Notes under the pieces: generated by a model
The model's database searches: none
What the model was told of the DNA's origin: nothing
Seen by the model: the letters and a program-made list of their open reading frames with translations, nothing else
Shown: one piece after another, positions 33,787-47,800 of the stretch
Layout: every line of letters begins with the position of its first letter
How positions within the stretch are numbered: position 1 is the first letter of the stretch
Position numbers and translations under genes: made by a program
Origin: Erodium maritimum
Taxonomy: Eukaryota; Streptophyta; Magnoliopsida; Geraniales; Geraniaceae
Assembly (NCBI GenBank): GCA_963921825.1
Contig: OY997589.1
Span: forward strand, 72,524,523-72,588,522
DNA length: 64,000 nt
Direction: 5' to 3'

Positions 33787-35480
33787 ATGATGTCCTGTTA
33801 TCATATTAATCTAGTAAGCTAACCATATAGCAACAAACTTGAACCTGACACTAACGTACAACACTGTGCATTTGTGTATACCACAGGGAAGGAGCTTCTC
33901 ATCAAAACCACATAGAAATGCTGGTAAACAAGATAACAAGTATACACTAATTCTAAAATAATTGAGATAGAATGTTTTAAGGAAATTAAAGGTCCTGATG
34001 AAATAGAGCTGCTTTACAATATTAACATAAACGCTCCTTTGGAATCATGATCCTACTGAGAAGAATAGTCCACCAGCTAATAACATGGTCATACTTGGAA
34101 ATCCCACAATTTGAGACTTGATATACTTCTAATTAACATAACTCATGCACAAGCAGTACACATTATAAATCAGCATACCAGACCAATATACTATAGGGGT
34201 AGCCAGAAACTAGGGAGTTCAGAATTTCACATTACAAAAGACAACCGGCCTTTGAACTCTTCTAGGGAGTTCATTTGCAAAACAAGTGTTTTACTTCCTT
34301 AAACTGAATGACCCACCATGAGTGTGCACTTACCCTTTTAGGGAGTTAAATATGCATGAATTAGCAGTAATATCGTTTGTATAAGTTAATTTAATAGGTA
34401 ATCAGATATGACATGGGCGCATATGGGGGGGGGGGGGGGGGGGCGTGAATCAAACACTCACTCTGCTAGTGCTTGGTTTTTACAAAAAAAAAAAAATGAG
34501 TTACATAGCACACTCAATTTGTGGAGCTGAAGTTGTAGCACAAGTATTGAGCCTTGGGCATGGATCCATCTTTTCTGCTCTACTGATCCCCATGTTTATA
34601 CCATATACAAATCCGAGAAGTCAAAGGCATAAATAGGTTACTGCACAAAATGTCCCAAGCTATGGGTTTATTTTATTTTATCAGCAATTCCTAATCTAAT
34701 TCCTAACATATTCCTAATCTAATGGAATGTACAATGGTTTCCCAATTAATGAGTCAAAAGAGAAAAATTCTACTACGGGCCTACAAGAGAGTCATCCATC
34801 AACCAACCTAATATTATGATCTGAAATTAGGCAGTATGTCAGTAGAGAGACAAGATCGTTGTCAGGACATGAAACCAAACAACACTGAAGGCACCCTTAC
34901 ATAAGCAAAGCAAATTCCCAGTTTGCTTAGAAGGAAATGCAGAACCATTCTATAGAACTTAATTAACGTTTATGTCTCCATGTGATAAGCATCCTTGGGG
35001 AGAAAAAAACGAATAGCAATAAAAATTGAAAAAATAAATAGACTAAAAATGGATCAACACCTCTTCTGAACTAAAAGTTATCTCAGGAAAAGCAACCCAT
35101 AAATCTCTTCCTACTTTGATGACATGGGTATTTGAAGATCTCATTTCCTAGAAGCAACTAGCTAATAAGATGATAAATGACCCATTAAACAACAAATTCA
35201 TAAACAAATAATGATCACCACCTCAAACCCGGAGAGCCAAGTACAGAGTTCACAGATAGGTAATGGTAAAATCAAACACTCTGGGTAGCTAAAAATGAGA
35301 CCTTTATACCAAAATAACACCAATTCTTGCAATTTCGAACTGAAGAACATAAAGACGGTAAACAACCCTAACCTTGACTCTGAAGAAGGTTTCTGAGCAG
35401 TCACAGCTTACACCGAACCCGTAGTTACAACAAGAAGTGAAGGATTAGGGTTATGTGGAGCTTTCCAATTTATGATGGAG
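33787..35480 (-). other. 5' UTR intron and promoter of the EDR2_C gene
   Basis: A leader-like stretch at about 35,360-35,460 (minus) ends GAGTCAAGGTTAGGG and could splice to the acceptor at 33,799, leaving a non-coding intron of about 1.6 kb. The intron carries a run of 19 G at 34,425-34,443. No other gene is seen. Confidence 0.5.
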
Positions 35481-37849
35481 AAGCTTCGTGATGACTGATA
35501 AGCCTTTCGTGATGACTGAAAAGCACTTGGTTTTAGATTTTCTTTTTCTTTTTTCTGAAAGAAAGAAACTCAACTTGGAATTAATTTTGAGAAAATTAGT
35601 TTATTCCTTTCTCGGTCTTGGGGCAATCGTCAAGCAATTACTACTGTGTTGAGATCTGTCTTTTTCAGTGTTTTGCTTTAATTTTGAAACAGATTTAGCA
35701 GCTCTTTTATCCTTTTTTTTATTATACGAACTGAATTTTTTATTAAAAAAAAACACAGTAAAGATAGTATATAAGTGAAAATGAACTAAACAAGACGAGA
35801 TACAATTTTGATGAAGACCAAAATGTTGACCCTATATCTAAGTATCCGGTGAGGCCCAGAGAGATGGTGGGGGTAGTTCCATATTCCAACCGTGTTGAGT
35901 GCGATGAATACATTGGACTATCTTCGTCTCGTCTTGATCGATACTGCTATGTTGTATCAGTCGATCAAAGAGTATGCCAAGAAAATGAGGAGGCTGGGAG
36001 CCAAAAGGCATCTGACTCACAAAGGTCGGGGTATGGCTCCTCATATACACCCCGAGATGCTCTAGGCAGCTCACTGTGCCTCACTCCTACCCCATCGAGT
36101 TTATCTTCCTCGGTTGTGTCTGTGGATTCCATACTACCTTGGGTAAGGGTATTGGATCCATTTGTCCATGTAGAGGAGCAATACCAGCGGGGCTCCTCTA
36201 TCCTTTGGGTAAGGGGGAGTCATCCACCTTACGAGGGGACTGATACTAACGAGGTTCCTCTCGTCGTGCCCTAGCTGTATCCTCGGGTGGAGGCTCAGGC
36301 CAACGATCCCCTATCCTCGGGGTGTCGTGAGAGTGGTTTCTCTCATCCCCTGTGCGATGCAGGTAAGGACGGGTGTCTAGCACTAACCGAAGCCGCAACA
36401 ACATGACCGTCACTTGCAACGAACGGTCGGGATCTCGTCCTTCCAGCCCACCACCGATCGGTTCAAAGAAGATTCGTTCGTGTTGGTAGATCAGTTGTCA
36501 TTGGGAGGATGTGCTTTTTTCGGGACCAGCGATCCGGGTCGGGTTGTGGTCGCGGGACGGGTATCCCATCCCGAGGTCTGGATGGACGCATGGGTGCTTG
36601 GTTACGCCTAGGGAAAGATCGCGGTCAACGAACGTACCCTAATAAGATCCCGAGTCTCCATTTCCAGTGCAACGTCGTTGGGATCCATTGGAGGACACGA
36701 TCCTCGTCTTCCTTCGCATCGTTCCTTCTGTGCGATGGCTGGATTCGAGAGTCTAGCTGACCATGGCGATCTCCAGGATGAGTATATGTTTGTGGCAGTC
36801 GTCAGTGATCAGTAATGAAGGAAGCAAGGTCCTCTCGTGGGGTGATTCACGGGCCCCATCTAGTTGGCCGAGTCGTGGAGGATCGACGGATCGGAAAGCA
36901 GGATACAACGATAGAGATCGGCGAGCATGGTGAGCGGGCATCCATGGTGATCGACATAAGCAGAGAAGATCGTGCCAGACGAGAGAGGGGCGAAAATGAT
37001 TTTGGGGGGAAGATAAGATATGAACGGGAGAGAAACCCTAGTGCTTCCGATTTCTCTGTCAAATAAAAACTAGCAACTATTTGACTTAATTATTGGTATT
37101 TTATTTAAGAACACTAATAAATTCAAGACAAAAATATGAATAATAAAAAAACATAGTTATTTGGAACAAGTTCTTATATGAAAATAGAAGTTTTATATAT
37201 GATTATGCGTAATTAAATATTTTTCACTTAATTATGGCTTAGAATAAAAAGTTTATTTTACTATTGCATCTCGTCCAAGCATAATAGATAAGATTTGCAT
37301 ACGGGCAGCGCCGATGACTACATCAACTTCAACGACCAAAGTTTGTGCATTATGGTCATAACAAAGACATCGGGGTAAGGCTTGCGACAACACGCGATGA
37401 CACGAGGACGACAATCCCATTCTCGTTATACGTCTTGTGAGTAGGATCTCTACCACTGAGGCTCCTCTCACAGGAAACACCACTGTCGACCGACGTTCCT
37501 TCACATCGGGGAGTAGGCACGACTACTTCTCTAGGGGGATCTTTTACACACATGCATACGAAAAAGACCGCAACTCCGACATAGGGGACGAACTCTATAC
37601 CTCTCGAGTTACGAGCACACATGATGGAGTGGACTATGTTGGATCTAAATTGATGTATGTTGGGAAGACAGAAGCAGACCGAGAGACCGATGGGGCAGAA
37701 GGTTCGGATGGACATCTGGGGTCCCGGAGGGACGGACTCTTTATCAAGGAGGTCGTATTTCCGACGATAGAGCTCGGGGGCATGGGGTGAGCTTGGCTTA
37801 CGTGATGGTAGCACATGTTCTCTCATTAAAGTCGTCTACTGGTAGGCCC
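35481..37849. other. Gene-free repeat-like region of unknown origin
   Basis: 35,480-35,840 is A/T-rich. 35,840-37,060 and 37,260-37,850 are GC-richer, with several unrelated short frames in all directions but no recognisable domain, splice pattern or terminal repeat. Decayed transposon sequence is most likely. Confidence 0.35.
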
Positions 37850-38270
37850 TGACGGATGTCATGGCAAATCATCCGCAGAAAACTCCTCTAGAAGATGTAT
37901 TGATCTTGGCAACAACCTAATATGTAGGTTCAGTAAGAAGCAAAACTGAATTATCATATCTACTACTAAATCAAAATACATTATAGCTGGAAACAGGTGT
38001 ACTCAATCGCTATGGTAGAAACAAATGTTTTATGAGTATGATGCCAGTCAAGATGTCATGACATCATTCTGTAACATCAGATATCAAACTATTAAGGAGT
38101 TAATGAAACAAATAAGGCATTCACCTTGAATATATCCCTACTGAACATTTGGGAAACATCTTTACCGAGGCTCTTGATGCTGCTCAATTTGAAAAAAAAT
38201 TGGGTTGCATTAGGACTGCACTGTTGAACAATAAGATGTTCATTAGGATGCCTACGATCGATGAAGGAGG
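37850..38270 (+). pseudogene. Copia RNase H end, broken
   Basis: Frame-shifted text equivalent to the copia RNase H C-terminus: WFSKKQNC, a CTQSLWWKQMFYEYDASQDV stretch, then after shifts EYIPTEHLGN and EALDAAQFEKKLGCIRTALL. Several stops and frame changes make it non-functional. Confidence 0.7.
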
Positions 38271-38925
38271 TTTGTATTTCAAATCAATTAAATCCCCTCC
38301 CAAAGTCTATTTGTCAACCCACTGTTAGAGGGAAGTATCATGCATGACGAAAACTGATCAAATCTCATTCGGAAGCTATTTTGGAGAAGCTAACTCCTGA
38401 AGAGCAACCATCGCCTGGAACTGAAGCTTCTCAACCTCAGTCTTCAGAAGTTAATGTCTCTGCAAAATCTGATATTGGTAAATGTACCTCTGGAATTCCT
38501 CTTGAATTTTTAAGGGTAATACTAGTAAAGAACGTTTTATAGATTCTAGAGAATCCGATGAACCTAACAGTGTTGATGTTCATGTAACTATTTCGTCTGT
38601 TAAATCTATGCACGCAAAGAAAAAGAGAAAATCTAAGGCAAAAGAGGTAGAAAAGAGACTAGTTCATAAATTTTCATTAAGATTCTAAAAGAACCAGAGA
38701 AAGAAGTTGAGTTTTGAAAAATACTAGTTGTATGCAAGTATTGATGAGATGTCACTTATAATGTTAAGACATGTGATCTGACATCTCACCTTAATAATAT
38801 AACCGATGCAATAATGAAAGCAAGCAATCATACACAAGAACACAAGATTGGTTACCTAGTTCGGTACAACATACCTACGTCTAAAGGTACTTTTCCAGTG
38901 GAAAAGTGTTTCACTATAATGTAAT

Positions 38926-40935
38926 AAAGGTTGTAAAAAACGTTAGGCGCTAGTCGGGCTGCGAGGACCTCTAGGCATAAGGCGGGGACTAGTCGGGGCC
39001 TAGACGAATTTAATTTATTTATTATTGATAATTAATAATATATATATAACATAATAATATTATAATGTTGTGTACTAAGTTAATAATATGTATTTTAAAA
39101 TGTATATATTTTTATTAATAATAATTATTTTATTATATATAAAATATAATAGTAGTATTAAATAATAATCAAGGTTGTAAAATAAACCTATTAATTAAAA
39201 GAAAAAATATTAATGAATTTATATTACATAACAATTCCTTTTTATTTTTTTTGTGTTTAATTATTTATGATTGAAGTATATAAGAATCCATTGAATTCTA
39301 AAAAAACATTTGAAACAGTAAACGAGGTCAAGATGCATTACTGCCAATATCGGTTACGAGAGGACCGAGGTCCTAGGCTCCAAAATATAGTCCGAGTCCC
39401 CCTCATGGTACCTAACGCTCGTGGACCCGTAGAAATAGTCTACTTTGACATCACAGACAATAAAAACAATTTGAGACCACGTCTGACCGTCCCCAAAACA
39501 AGGGAAGTCCAACCTACCCTTCAATCAAACAACTAACTAATCCAAAACCTAAAAACAGAAAAAGGAAATGCAAAAAACATGAAATAATGAAACACGCAAT
39601 ACAATTGAACACCGGAACTAAAGAGAAGCTCATAGCTTTCGTAATGAGGCGTCTTCGTATTTTCGATTCGTCTTGATATGTTGGGGTAACCCGATATTGG
39701 GTATCGTAGGACAATACCCCTTCTTACCGGCCCTCCCCTGGGTCCCAAACCCACTAAGTGTATTGCTTTGAGACCTTCTACACGAGGCTCGTACGGGTGT
39801 TCGGTTGAGAAAAATTTCCCTAAATCAAACCCCGATAAATCCAAGCCATAACCTGTGGATATCGACTTCGGAACAGCCCTCGAGACTCGCTATAGTATCT
39901 TAGACTCAGTTCGCTATAGTCTTTTAGACTTGATTTGATCGACGGAGGATGGAAGCGAAGGGGGCGCGGGCTATGGCCGGCAGCTATAGCCGTCAAGGCG
40001 ACGAAAATGTCCGGATGGAAGCAAATCAGGCCATGGGAGGTGGAGGACGACGTACCAAGCTGTAAGGAGGGGGAGCTGGCCAGAGAAAAGAGCTGCGAGA
40101 ACTCGACAGACCGAAAGGGAAAACCTGAACGGAAATGGGAGCTGGTATCGTTGTTGGTGTGAATAGAAAAAGTAGGGCCATGACATAGGCCATGACTGAG
40201 ACCATGGTCATGACCAAAATATGCTCAGTGTAGTGCTAGGGTTCGCATAATAGAGATTTTTTCCTTTTTCCTATGTAATAGATATCTTCCATTATATTCT
40301 AAATTTGATTGTATAAGTGGTAATTTTATAGATACCTTTTTATATACGAGAATGTTACTACCAATTAGTATTATTAGACTACTATATATATATAAAAAAA
40401 TCGTATTGATTCTTTTATAGCTCAAAACTAAACGAAAGTTAAAGCCCAACCCAAACATAAGACTTTAAAGTCTACACCCTAAATATATTATACATTTGTT
40501 TTCTTCTACACGTAGTCAGTTCTATTTTTTTTCAACCCATGGCTGTGTACCTCTGGCCGCTATTGTCTAAACCTTCACTTCTTCATCTTAATTTCAACAT
40601 TTTTGCTTCTTTTTATTTTCTCTCACAATCGTATAGCGTATCTTATTTACTTTTTTTTTCTAAACCTGGTTTGGTTAGAAGGAAACATCAACCACAAATC
40701 TAGACAACATTCGATGGGTTTTGGCAATTTTGGCATCCAGAGAGTTCTCTACTGTCTCGACATCTCGTCTCGCCTTGTGCGCTTTATCCTGCCTCACGTG
40801 CCTTACTCCGCCTAACCGCGCCTGAACGGAAAAAAGTCGTTTTTCCGCCTCGTTCCGCCTAACATTGCTAAGTCGGGGCGGTGAAGAAGATTTCAACGCT
40901 TAGGCGGGCGGTCATGGCCGTGTTTTACAACTGTG
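38926..40935. mobile_element. hAT-like element, ~2.0 kb, no transposase
   Basis: Ends AAAGGTTGTAAAA at the left and, reversed, CACAGTTGTAAAA at the right, next to GCGCTAGTCGG and CCGCCCGCCTAAGCG text. The flanks AATGTAAT (38918-38925) and AGAGTAAT (40936-40943) are an imperfect 8-bp duplication. Comparison with the related LTR at 55.75 kb shows the uninterrupted sequence. The interior (39,240-40,250) is non-coding and GC-richer. Confidence 0.6.
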
Positions 40936-41049
40936 AGAGTAATCAATTAACATACAAGGTTACAAATCATCCAGATCACCCTATGATATTATTACAAGTA
41001 ATAAACCTAGATCAAAGACTCAAAAGTAACCAATATAGATGTAGCAACA

Positions 41050-43144
41050 ATCTCCCCCTTTGGCTATTTTTGAGGCAAGCACCCAATAGCACACATGAGT
41101 TTGTTCTTCAAAGTATAGGGTCGGTCGGAGATTGACAACATGCAACTCGATATTCTTTTATCTTCTATGCATGCACACATCCATAGTTACATCATAGTAA
41201 CTTCATATATCTTTCTCCCCTACTTGTCACAACAAATTGCCAAAGGACAAATAAGCACTAATGTGAGCATACTTTCATTTAATATAGGGAACATGAGAAA
41301 GATCAGCTAGCATGACGGATATGGTTGTCATCACAATTATAATACTCTTCTCTTCCCCTGTGTAGCTGCATTTGAAGCTTGAGCTAGTGTGGAGAGTGAT
41401 TTAGAGAAATTAGGCACTTTAAGTTGCGATTCCCTTGAATCTTCCTACTTGATGACATGACATTTGCTCTGACACGTGGATCTCCAGGCTTGGTTAGGCC
41501 CAACATAGCATGCTTTCTCCTATTTGTCTTCACGATACCTCTCAACTTAGAAGGATAGTTTAGTATAGTTCCATAGAACATTTGAGAGAGATGGCTGGCA
41601 GCTCGGATGTTGACTGTCTTACAAGGGCCGAAGAAGAGTTAGTAATACATGCATTGGTGTTTAAGGAATAGATAATACCTTTGTTTAACTAATGCATAAT
41701 TTGGAGAGCATAAGTCTCCATTTAGCTGAACCATTCTTGACCGGAATGGCTTATTTAGTGACCACTGCTTGGTTGATCACAACTTCTTAGTGTTTTCAGC
41801 AACTCTTCGAGTATCAAGATAGAGTGTGCATACCATGCACTTTCAATTAGTCATCGGTACACCATCTTCACCCCTTTTGTTGCTTAACTAGCAATAAAAT
41901 TTGACTTGGAGGTCCTTGAGAGATGAACAAATAGATTTTGGGATGGCTAACTCTCTTCAGGACAGACATAATATCTCTACAGATTCCTTGATGTATCGAA
42001 TGTGGCACTCAACTTCATATACTTTAAATAATGTATGCATAAGAGTTTTCAGGTAATTAAGAATATCCAATTTGCATACATTCCCTGATTGATTTAGATA
42101 TTTTATCGCTCATTTATGCATGATCCCACTGTGAAGCTATTTTTGGTCTAACAATGTAGCCATCTTCTAGAGTCTTGTCACCAATGTCTACTGATTGTCT
42201 CAATAATGAGAATAGAGCAGTACACAACTTTAGGAATAGTTAGGTCCTGAGAGGAGGATTCTGGCTCAATATCTTCTTGGTTGCCCTTTTGACGTCTTGA
42301 GTCGCTTATATGCACTAGAGAAAATTCTTCAACATGTACTTAGGATCTCAAATATCAAGAATCGATGCTTATACATTCTGTATAGTTGAGCATGACCATG
42401 CTGGATCTCTTTAGACATTAGCCTTCTTAGCTTGTTCATTAGATGTCATAACATCCACCTTGACATCTGATGATTCAAGGTTCTTCGTGATGAAGAATAG
42501 TAGATCAGGTTTTCCTTAGGGTGAGATGAGTCTAGAGGGTTCCTCGCCTGACCATTTCTTTACAGATATGCATTAATGACATTCTAATAGTCATCATGTG
42601 CTTTATCTCATTATAACCTTATAGAAGTCTGAACTCTCTCTGACTTTGTAGACAAATCATTCTCTAGATGAAGGATTCTATTGAGACATAATCGTCCAGG
42701 TTGGTTCTGCTTCATCAAAATGAGATAGCATATTGTCCCTAGATGTATTTGGAACTTTACTTGATATTTAGAGTACACTCCTCTTTCCCCTTGAGATACA
42801 TGTGCTGGGAGATCTACTTCAGTTTCAGTTTATATTTGTGGCTAGTTACATGGATCATGAGCCCCCTCTTAGCTTACTTCTGGTGTCAGAGAAAATGCTC
42901 TTACTTTTCCTTTTCCAAAATCAGAGTTTAGAGTATTCACATATTAAACAACATTAGTAATGACATCTTCCTGAATGACCACTAGAACATCTACTTCAAC
43001 TACTTTGGGAGTTCTTCCTTTTAACCAGATTGTGCGACTTTCACTTTTTTAAGACTTGTAGGCTTGACAACAACAATTGCTTCCGAAGTGTGAGGTTGAG
43101 AGGGTTTGGAGAGATGCTCTTTAGTAGCAAGCCTTCTTTATCAT
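41050..43144 (-). other. 3' internal region of the inner copia element (envelope-like decay)
   Basis: Begins with the polypurine tract of the minus-strand element. The minus strand shows broken Lys/Val-rich text (for example TPKVVEVDVLVVIQEDV near 43,000) like the envelope-like region of SIRE elements. No intact frame. Confidence 0.45.
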
Positions 43145-43196
43145 ATCTGGACAATTAACACTACTATTATTTTTCACGAACAGAAATCAAGAGAAC

Positions 43197-44819
43197 ATGG
43201 CGCTCTCTAGGGTTAGGTCCTTCTCCGGCGATGAAGATTGGATGCCGGCCTCGAGCACTATTTCTGGTCACTCTGCAACGACTCCTACGCAGAGAGATCA
43301 TGATAGTCCTGGCCTTCCCTACAGCGTACCCAACCCCAGAGTAGCTTCGTTGATCCATAGGTTCGAGACACATTCCATCGCTGCAGATCAACCTGCTTCT
43401 GACTCTGCATCTCGACCTCGATCCCGTGAGGAGGATCCGCGCAAGCTTTTCGTCTCCAATTTCCCAAAGCTAGCCAAGGAACCATGGCTCTTCAAATTCT
43501 TCTCTGATTATGGAGGGATTTCTGGTATCTGCCTCAGCAAACGTTCAGTTTTGAAGGGTCGACCTTTCTGCTTCATTCATGTTGAGTCTCACGAGATTTG
43601 CCAACGGATGATCAAAGCCCTCAACGACAAACAATTCTTGGGAAGAAGGCTACTGGTGGTTCAGGCCTGGATGGACCCTCAGCGCCGTCACCGCTCTTCC
43701 TAGAAACCATCTCCCGAAACAGAGCATGCTCCTCCTAAGGGAGAACCTCCCCTTCCCGGTCCTATTTCTTCGGTTTCCAGCAAGGAGGTGGAGAGTTTGA
43801 AAGATTTGGCCCTCTCTAGTGCGATTGGTATAACGCACTCGTCTTCCTCCAAGGAAGCTTTGCTCGAAGCTCTTTCGATCGCAGGTCTGACTCACCTTGA
43901 TTTAAAAAGCTTTGGAAATAGGATCTATATGATCTCCTCTTCTAAATCAGACATGGACTGGTCTTCTTTAGCTCCCTGGTTCGACGTTATCTGTCATTCC
44001 GGCGAGCTCCTCACTCAAGCGGGCTTTTTTCAATGGATATCGATTTCAGGGCTTCCTATTCAAGGTTGGGGCTTCGAGAATTTCCAGTTGATTGGAAATG
44101 CTTTGGGTACATTCTTATAGGTCTTGTACAAGTATTTCGAGGGGCTCTTCATTCTGATTCATCGCAAGGCCCTTCTGTCTCCCTGTCAAGTCAATTTTTG
44201 CTTAGATGAAGCTCGTTTTGATCTAATGGCAGAACCTGTATCCGTTCATCTGGTTCTCTTGCCCAAGCCGCGGCCGGCACCTTCCTCGTCATCTTCAGAT
44301 ACGGCATCCTCTCCGGTCAGCCCGGGTTCTTCGGCGCGTGCGTTTTCAAATTCAAATGTGAATCCGGATAGATCACCCTTATCCAATCAAGGTTTCCAGG
44401 ATTACGAGGATTCTTTCCTGGGTGCTGGTAGTCCCGTGGTTGTCCCTGACTCTTCCTTGTTCTTATCGGTAGTACCTTTGAATGCAAAGCCCATCAATTC
44501 GAGTAGACCTGGTTTGCGTGTGCCGCAAGGAACCTCCCCTGTTTTGGAGAAACGCAAGCCTCGCTTTGGCAAAGCGTTCTGTGTCTCCGACCCTTCCAAG
44601 CTCCCTCCCTCGTCTTCCAACAGGTGGGATTATGTCAAGAAACTTGGCTTTAAGGCTTTGGCGACTGGTGGAGATGTGAAAGAACAGTTCGAGAACTTGG
44701 AAGCGGAGATCTCTGGTAAGCTCTTGATTGAAGACCGTGAGTTCTCTGATCATGTCCCTGTTGATAGTGGAGGTTTGATCTCTCGTGTCGCCTCCTCTGC
44801 CTCCTCTCGCTCTGATTGA
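43197..44819 (+). pseudogene. LINE ORF1 with RNA recognition motif
   Basis: Starts at ATG 43197 (MALSRVRSFSGDEDW). An RRM spans about residues 80-160: KLFVSNFPKLAKEPWLFKFF as RNP2 end and KGRPFCFIHV as RNP1. It binds element RNA in the ribonucleoprotein. TAG stops at 43701 and 44118 interrupt one otherwise continuous frame that ends at TGA 44817, three bases before the ORF2 start. The later part is Ser/Pro-rich. Confidence 0.85.
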
Positions 44820-44822
44820 GCA

Positions 44823-47800
44823 ATGAAGCTCCTCTCATGGAACGTGAGAGAAGCAAACTCTCCTCACAAGAGGAGGGATATCAGGCGTGTTCTTCTAGCG
44901 CTTCGTCCTGATTTTGTGTTGATTCAGGAGACAAAGGTTGATGACATTACTTCTAGCTTCCTTCGAGACCGTGGCTTGTTTCTAGGTTGGGAATTTTGCT
45001 TCATTCCTGCAGATGGGTCTTCGGGTGGAATTTTATCGGCATGGAAGTGCTCTGTGTATCATCTCTCTTCCTCCAGACCCATTGGTTCTGCTTTGTTCTG
45101 GTCGGGTTTGCATCTCTCCTCAGGCTCTGTTATTTCTGTTATAAACGTATATGGCCCATCTTCTTCAGCAGAGCGTAGCTCTCTTTGGGAGCTTCTAATC
45201 CAGGACATAAAGCTTTTTGGTGATATTGTTTTCGCAGGTGGGGATTTTAACTCGGTCCTAAACTCAAACGAGCGTCGAAACACGTCCACCTCTCCCACAG
45301 ATTGTGCTATGTTCTCCGAGTTCATCCTGGGTATGGAGCTGGTCGACCTTCCTCTCCATGGGGCTCGTTTTACCTGGTACGGAGGTGGATCAAAAGCCTC
45401 CCGTTTGGACCGCTTCTTGATTTCCCCTGCAGCAGCGCTTCTCTTCCCGAACCTGGAGCAGATCGGGCACCATCGGTCTCTCTCAGACCATCGCCCCGTT
45501 TCCCTTGCTTCTTCTGATGTGAATTGGGGCCCCAAGCCCATGCGTTTCTTAAACGTATGGGTGGAACACAAGCATTTTATCTCTGACGTTCGTTCCTACT
45601 GGGACTCCTACCAGTGCCAAGCAACTGCAAGCTACGTGTTATGGTACAAATTGAAAAGGTTGAGGTCCGACTCACACAAATGGGGCTTTGAGGTCTTTGG
45701 CCGGGTTGATAGGGAAGTAGAGGCATTGGAAACTGAACTCAACTCCTTTGATGATGCTTTGGATAGTAGAGATTTGTCTGAAGCTGAGTGTGTCTCACGT
45801 TCTTTGCTTCGGGTTTCTTTGATCCGCAAGCAAAAGGTACTCGCAAGAATTTGGAGTCAAAAGGCCCGCTTGAAATGACATAAGCAAGGGGATGTTTGTG
45901 TTGGGTCTCGAGGTAGGGTTGGAGATGAACCAACTCGCAGCGGAAAATCAATGAAAATCAAGAGACGATTAAAACCATGAAACAACTAACAAAGAATGGA
46001 TTCACATGAGAAAAATTCAACACTAGTTCTTACCAAAACGAGAACACCGGGTAACGAATGATTGGCTTGAGTCTCCAAGACGCCTACGTATCCATATGGG
46101 AATTAAAGCCACGTAGTTCTTCTCTTTTAGGACTCAAGAACACAAAAATGGAGGTGGGAGCTTGCCAAACCCGAAATTGCAAGGGAAGGGGGAGAGAAGT
46201 TGTGTTTCCTATTCTTGTCTTGTGTTTGTTATGTTGAAAAAAAAATGACTTAAACATAACAAACCCCATACTTGTCCAACTAAAGGCATGGGACAAGCAT
46301 GGTGACAAGTAAGGTGTAAATAGGACAAAGTATGGCAAGACAAGATTGAGTTAGGTAGTGAATCACCAACACCTTAATCCTTGTCTTGCTTACTTAGTAC
46401 TAATTAATCAAGACTTGATTAATTAGTTCCATGGGCCTTGGTTGCACGGGCCTTTCATGAGCCTCTTGGAACATGGCACGTGGTCATTTCCAACGAGGTC
46501 CCGTAATTCGCTCATCGCCTCCAAGCCTTCCATACCGGAAATGTCCAACATTATCTGACGCGATCAATCCCAAGACTCCAAGCCTTGTCTCGATCCGTAA
46601 AGTCCTATTCACTTACGGGCACATGACCCAAAACCCAGTTTTGGTCATGTCCCGAGACAACTTCCTTTTGGCCATTCTCCATAAATGTGTCAATGAGTTT
46701 CATCCTCCGGTGTGACCCTTAGGTTTATGCATGTCAATAGATCAACGTAAAATCCCATTTTACTTGGTCCTATTTAAGTGGCAACTAACGAGACTTTAGT
46801 ATTGCCTGACACTGCATAACGAATCGACCCTACCGATTCTAACCTTTCCGTCGTCCCTGTCATTATCCTTTTATCTCCATATCCTGATTGAGATAAGGCA
46901 TAGAACCGTCATCCTTATTATTCTCAATCACTGTTCCTTGATATGTGAGATGACTGAATATATGATACCCAGTATCATGTGCATGGCCATGCTATTCTTT
47001 CAGTCACTCTCAATCAAGCGGCCGAGAACCGATATCTTTCTCATACCTCAGTATGAGGGATAAATCCCTTAGCCGTCTTTCATGTCACTCATGTAGCCCG
47101 TCCCCAAGCCAATCCTGGCCGTTATGGAAGCCCTGTTACGGGCAACGTTAGGTTCAGGTCAAACTCAGTTGTTGACTACATAGCGATCACAAAGACTCCC
47201 TGGTCTAAGGATACATGACAAGCTACGACACTGAATATGTTCATTACTTAATCTATGGCACATATTCAGGGCGGGTCGTCCAATATCATGTCCCACATGA
47301 TATCTATGATCAGACTCCGGAATCCCATTCCAATGACTAACAGAACGTAAGCCATAAAGAGCCATCTTTCATACTAGTCGCTTCTAGTGAAGCTTTGTTG
47401 ACTAGGGACCCTATCGAGTGTGATCTATCTCGATCTATGGTTCTATTCGCATTGTGGGCATAGATCAGAGCACACATCGATATATTACTCCAACACATAA
47501 GTAATATAAAGCCACTTTAATTTTATTGCTAACAATGATATATACATTTGGACATTTAGGATTGAACTACGGGCACTAAGACTAACAGTTTGTCCCCGCT
47601 TCTATCACAAAATAGCAAATCTGAGAGTTGCTAGGAATAAAATCTTATTCATTCGATCAGGTTCGGTCTCTCTCTTAGATCCTGTTGAGTTAAAAGATCA
47701 TGCTGTTGAACACTTTAGGCTTCGTTTCGCAAGACCTATTGGTACTCGAGTCCCGCTTCCTCGGTTTCCTTTTGCTCGTTTATCTGGTTTCCAGGCATGC

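Noticed and set aside
33787-33804. Upstream ATG of the EDR2_C gene
   Set aside because: It overlaps a good splice acceptor, and family members begin near the MASPG-type start.
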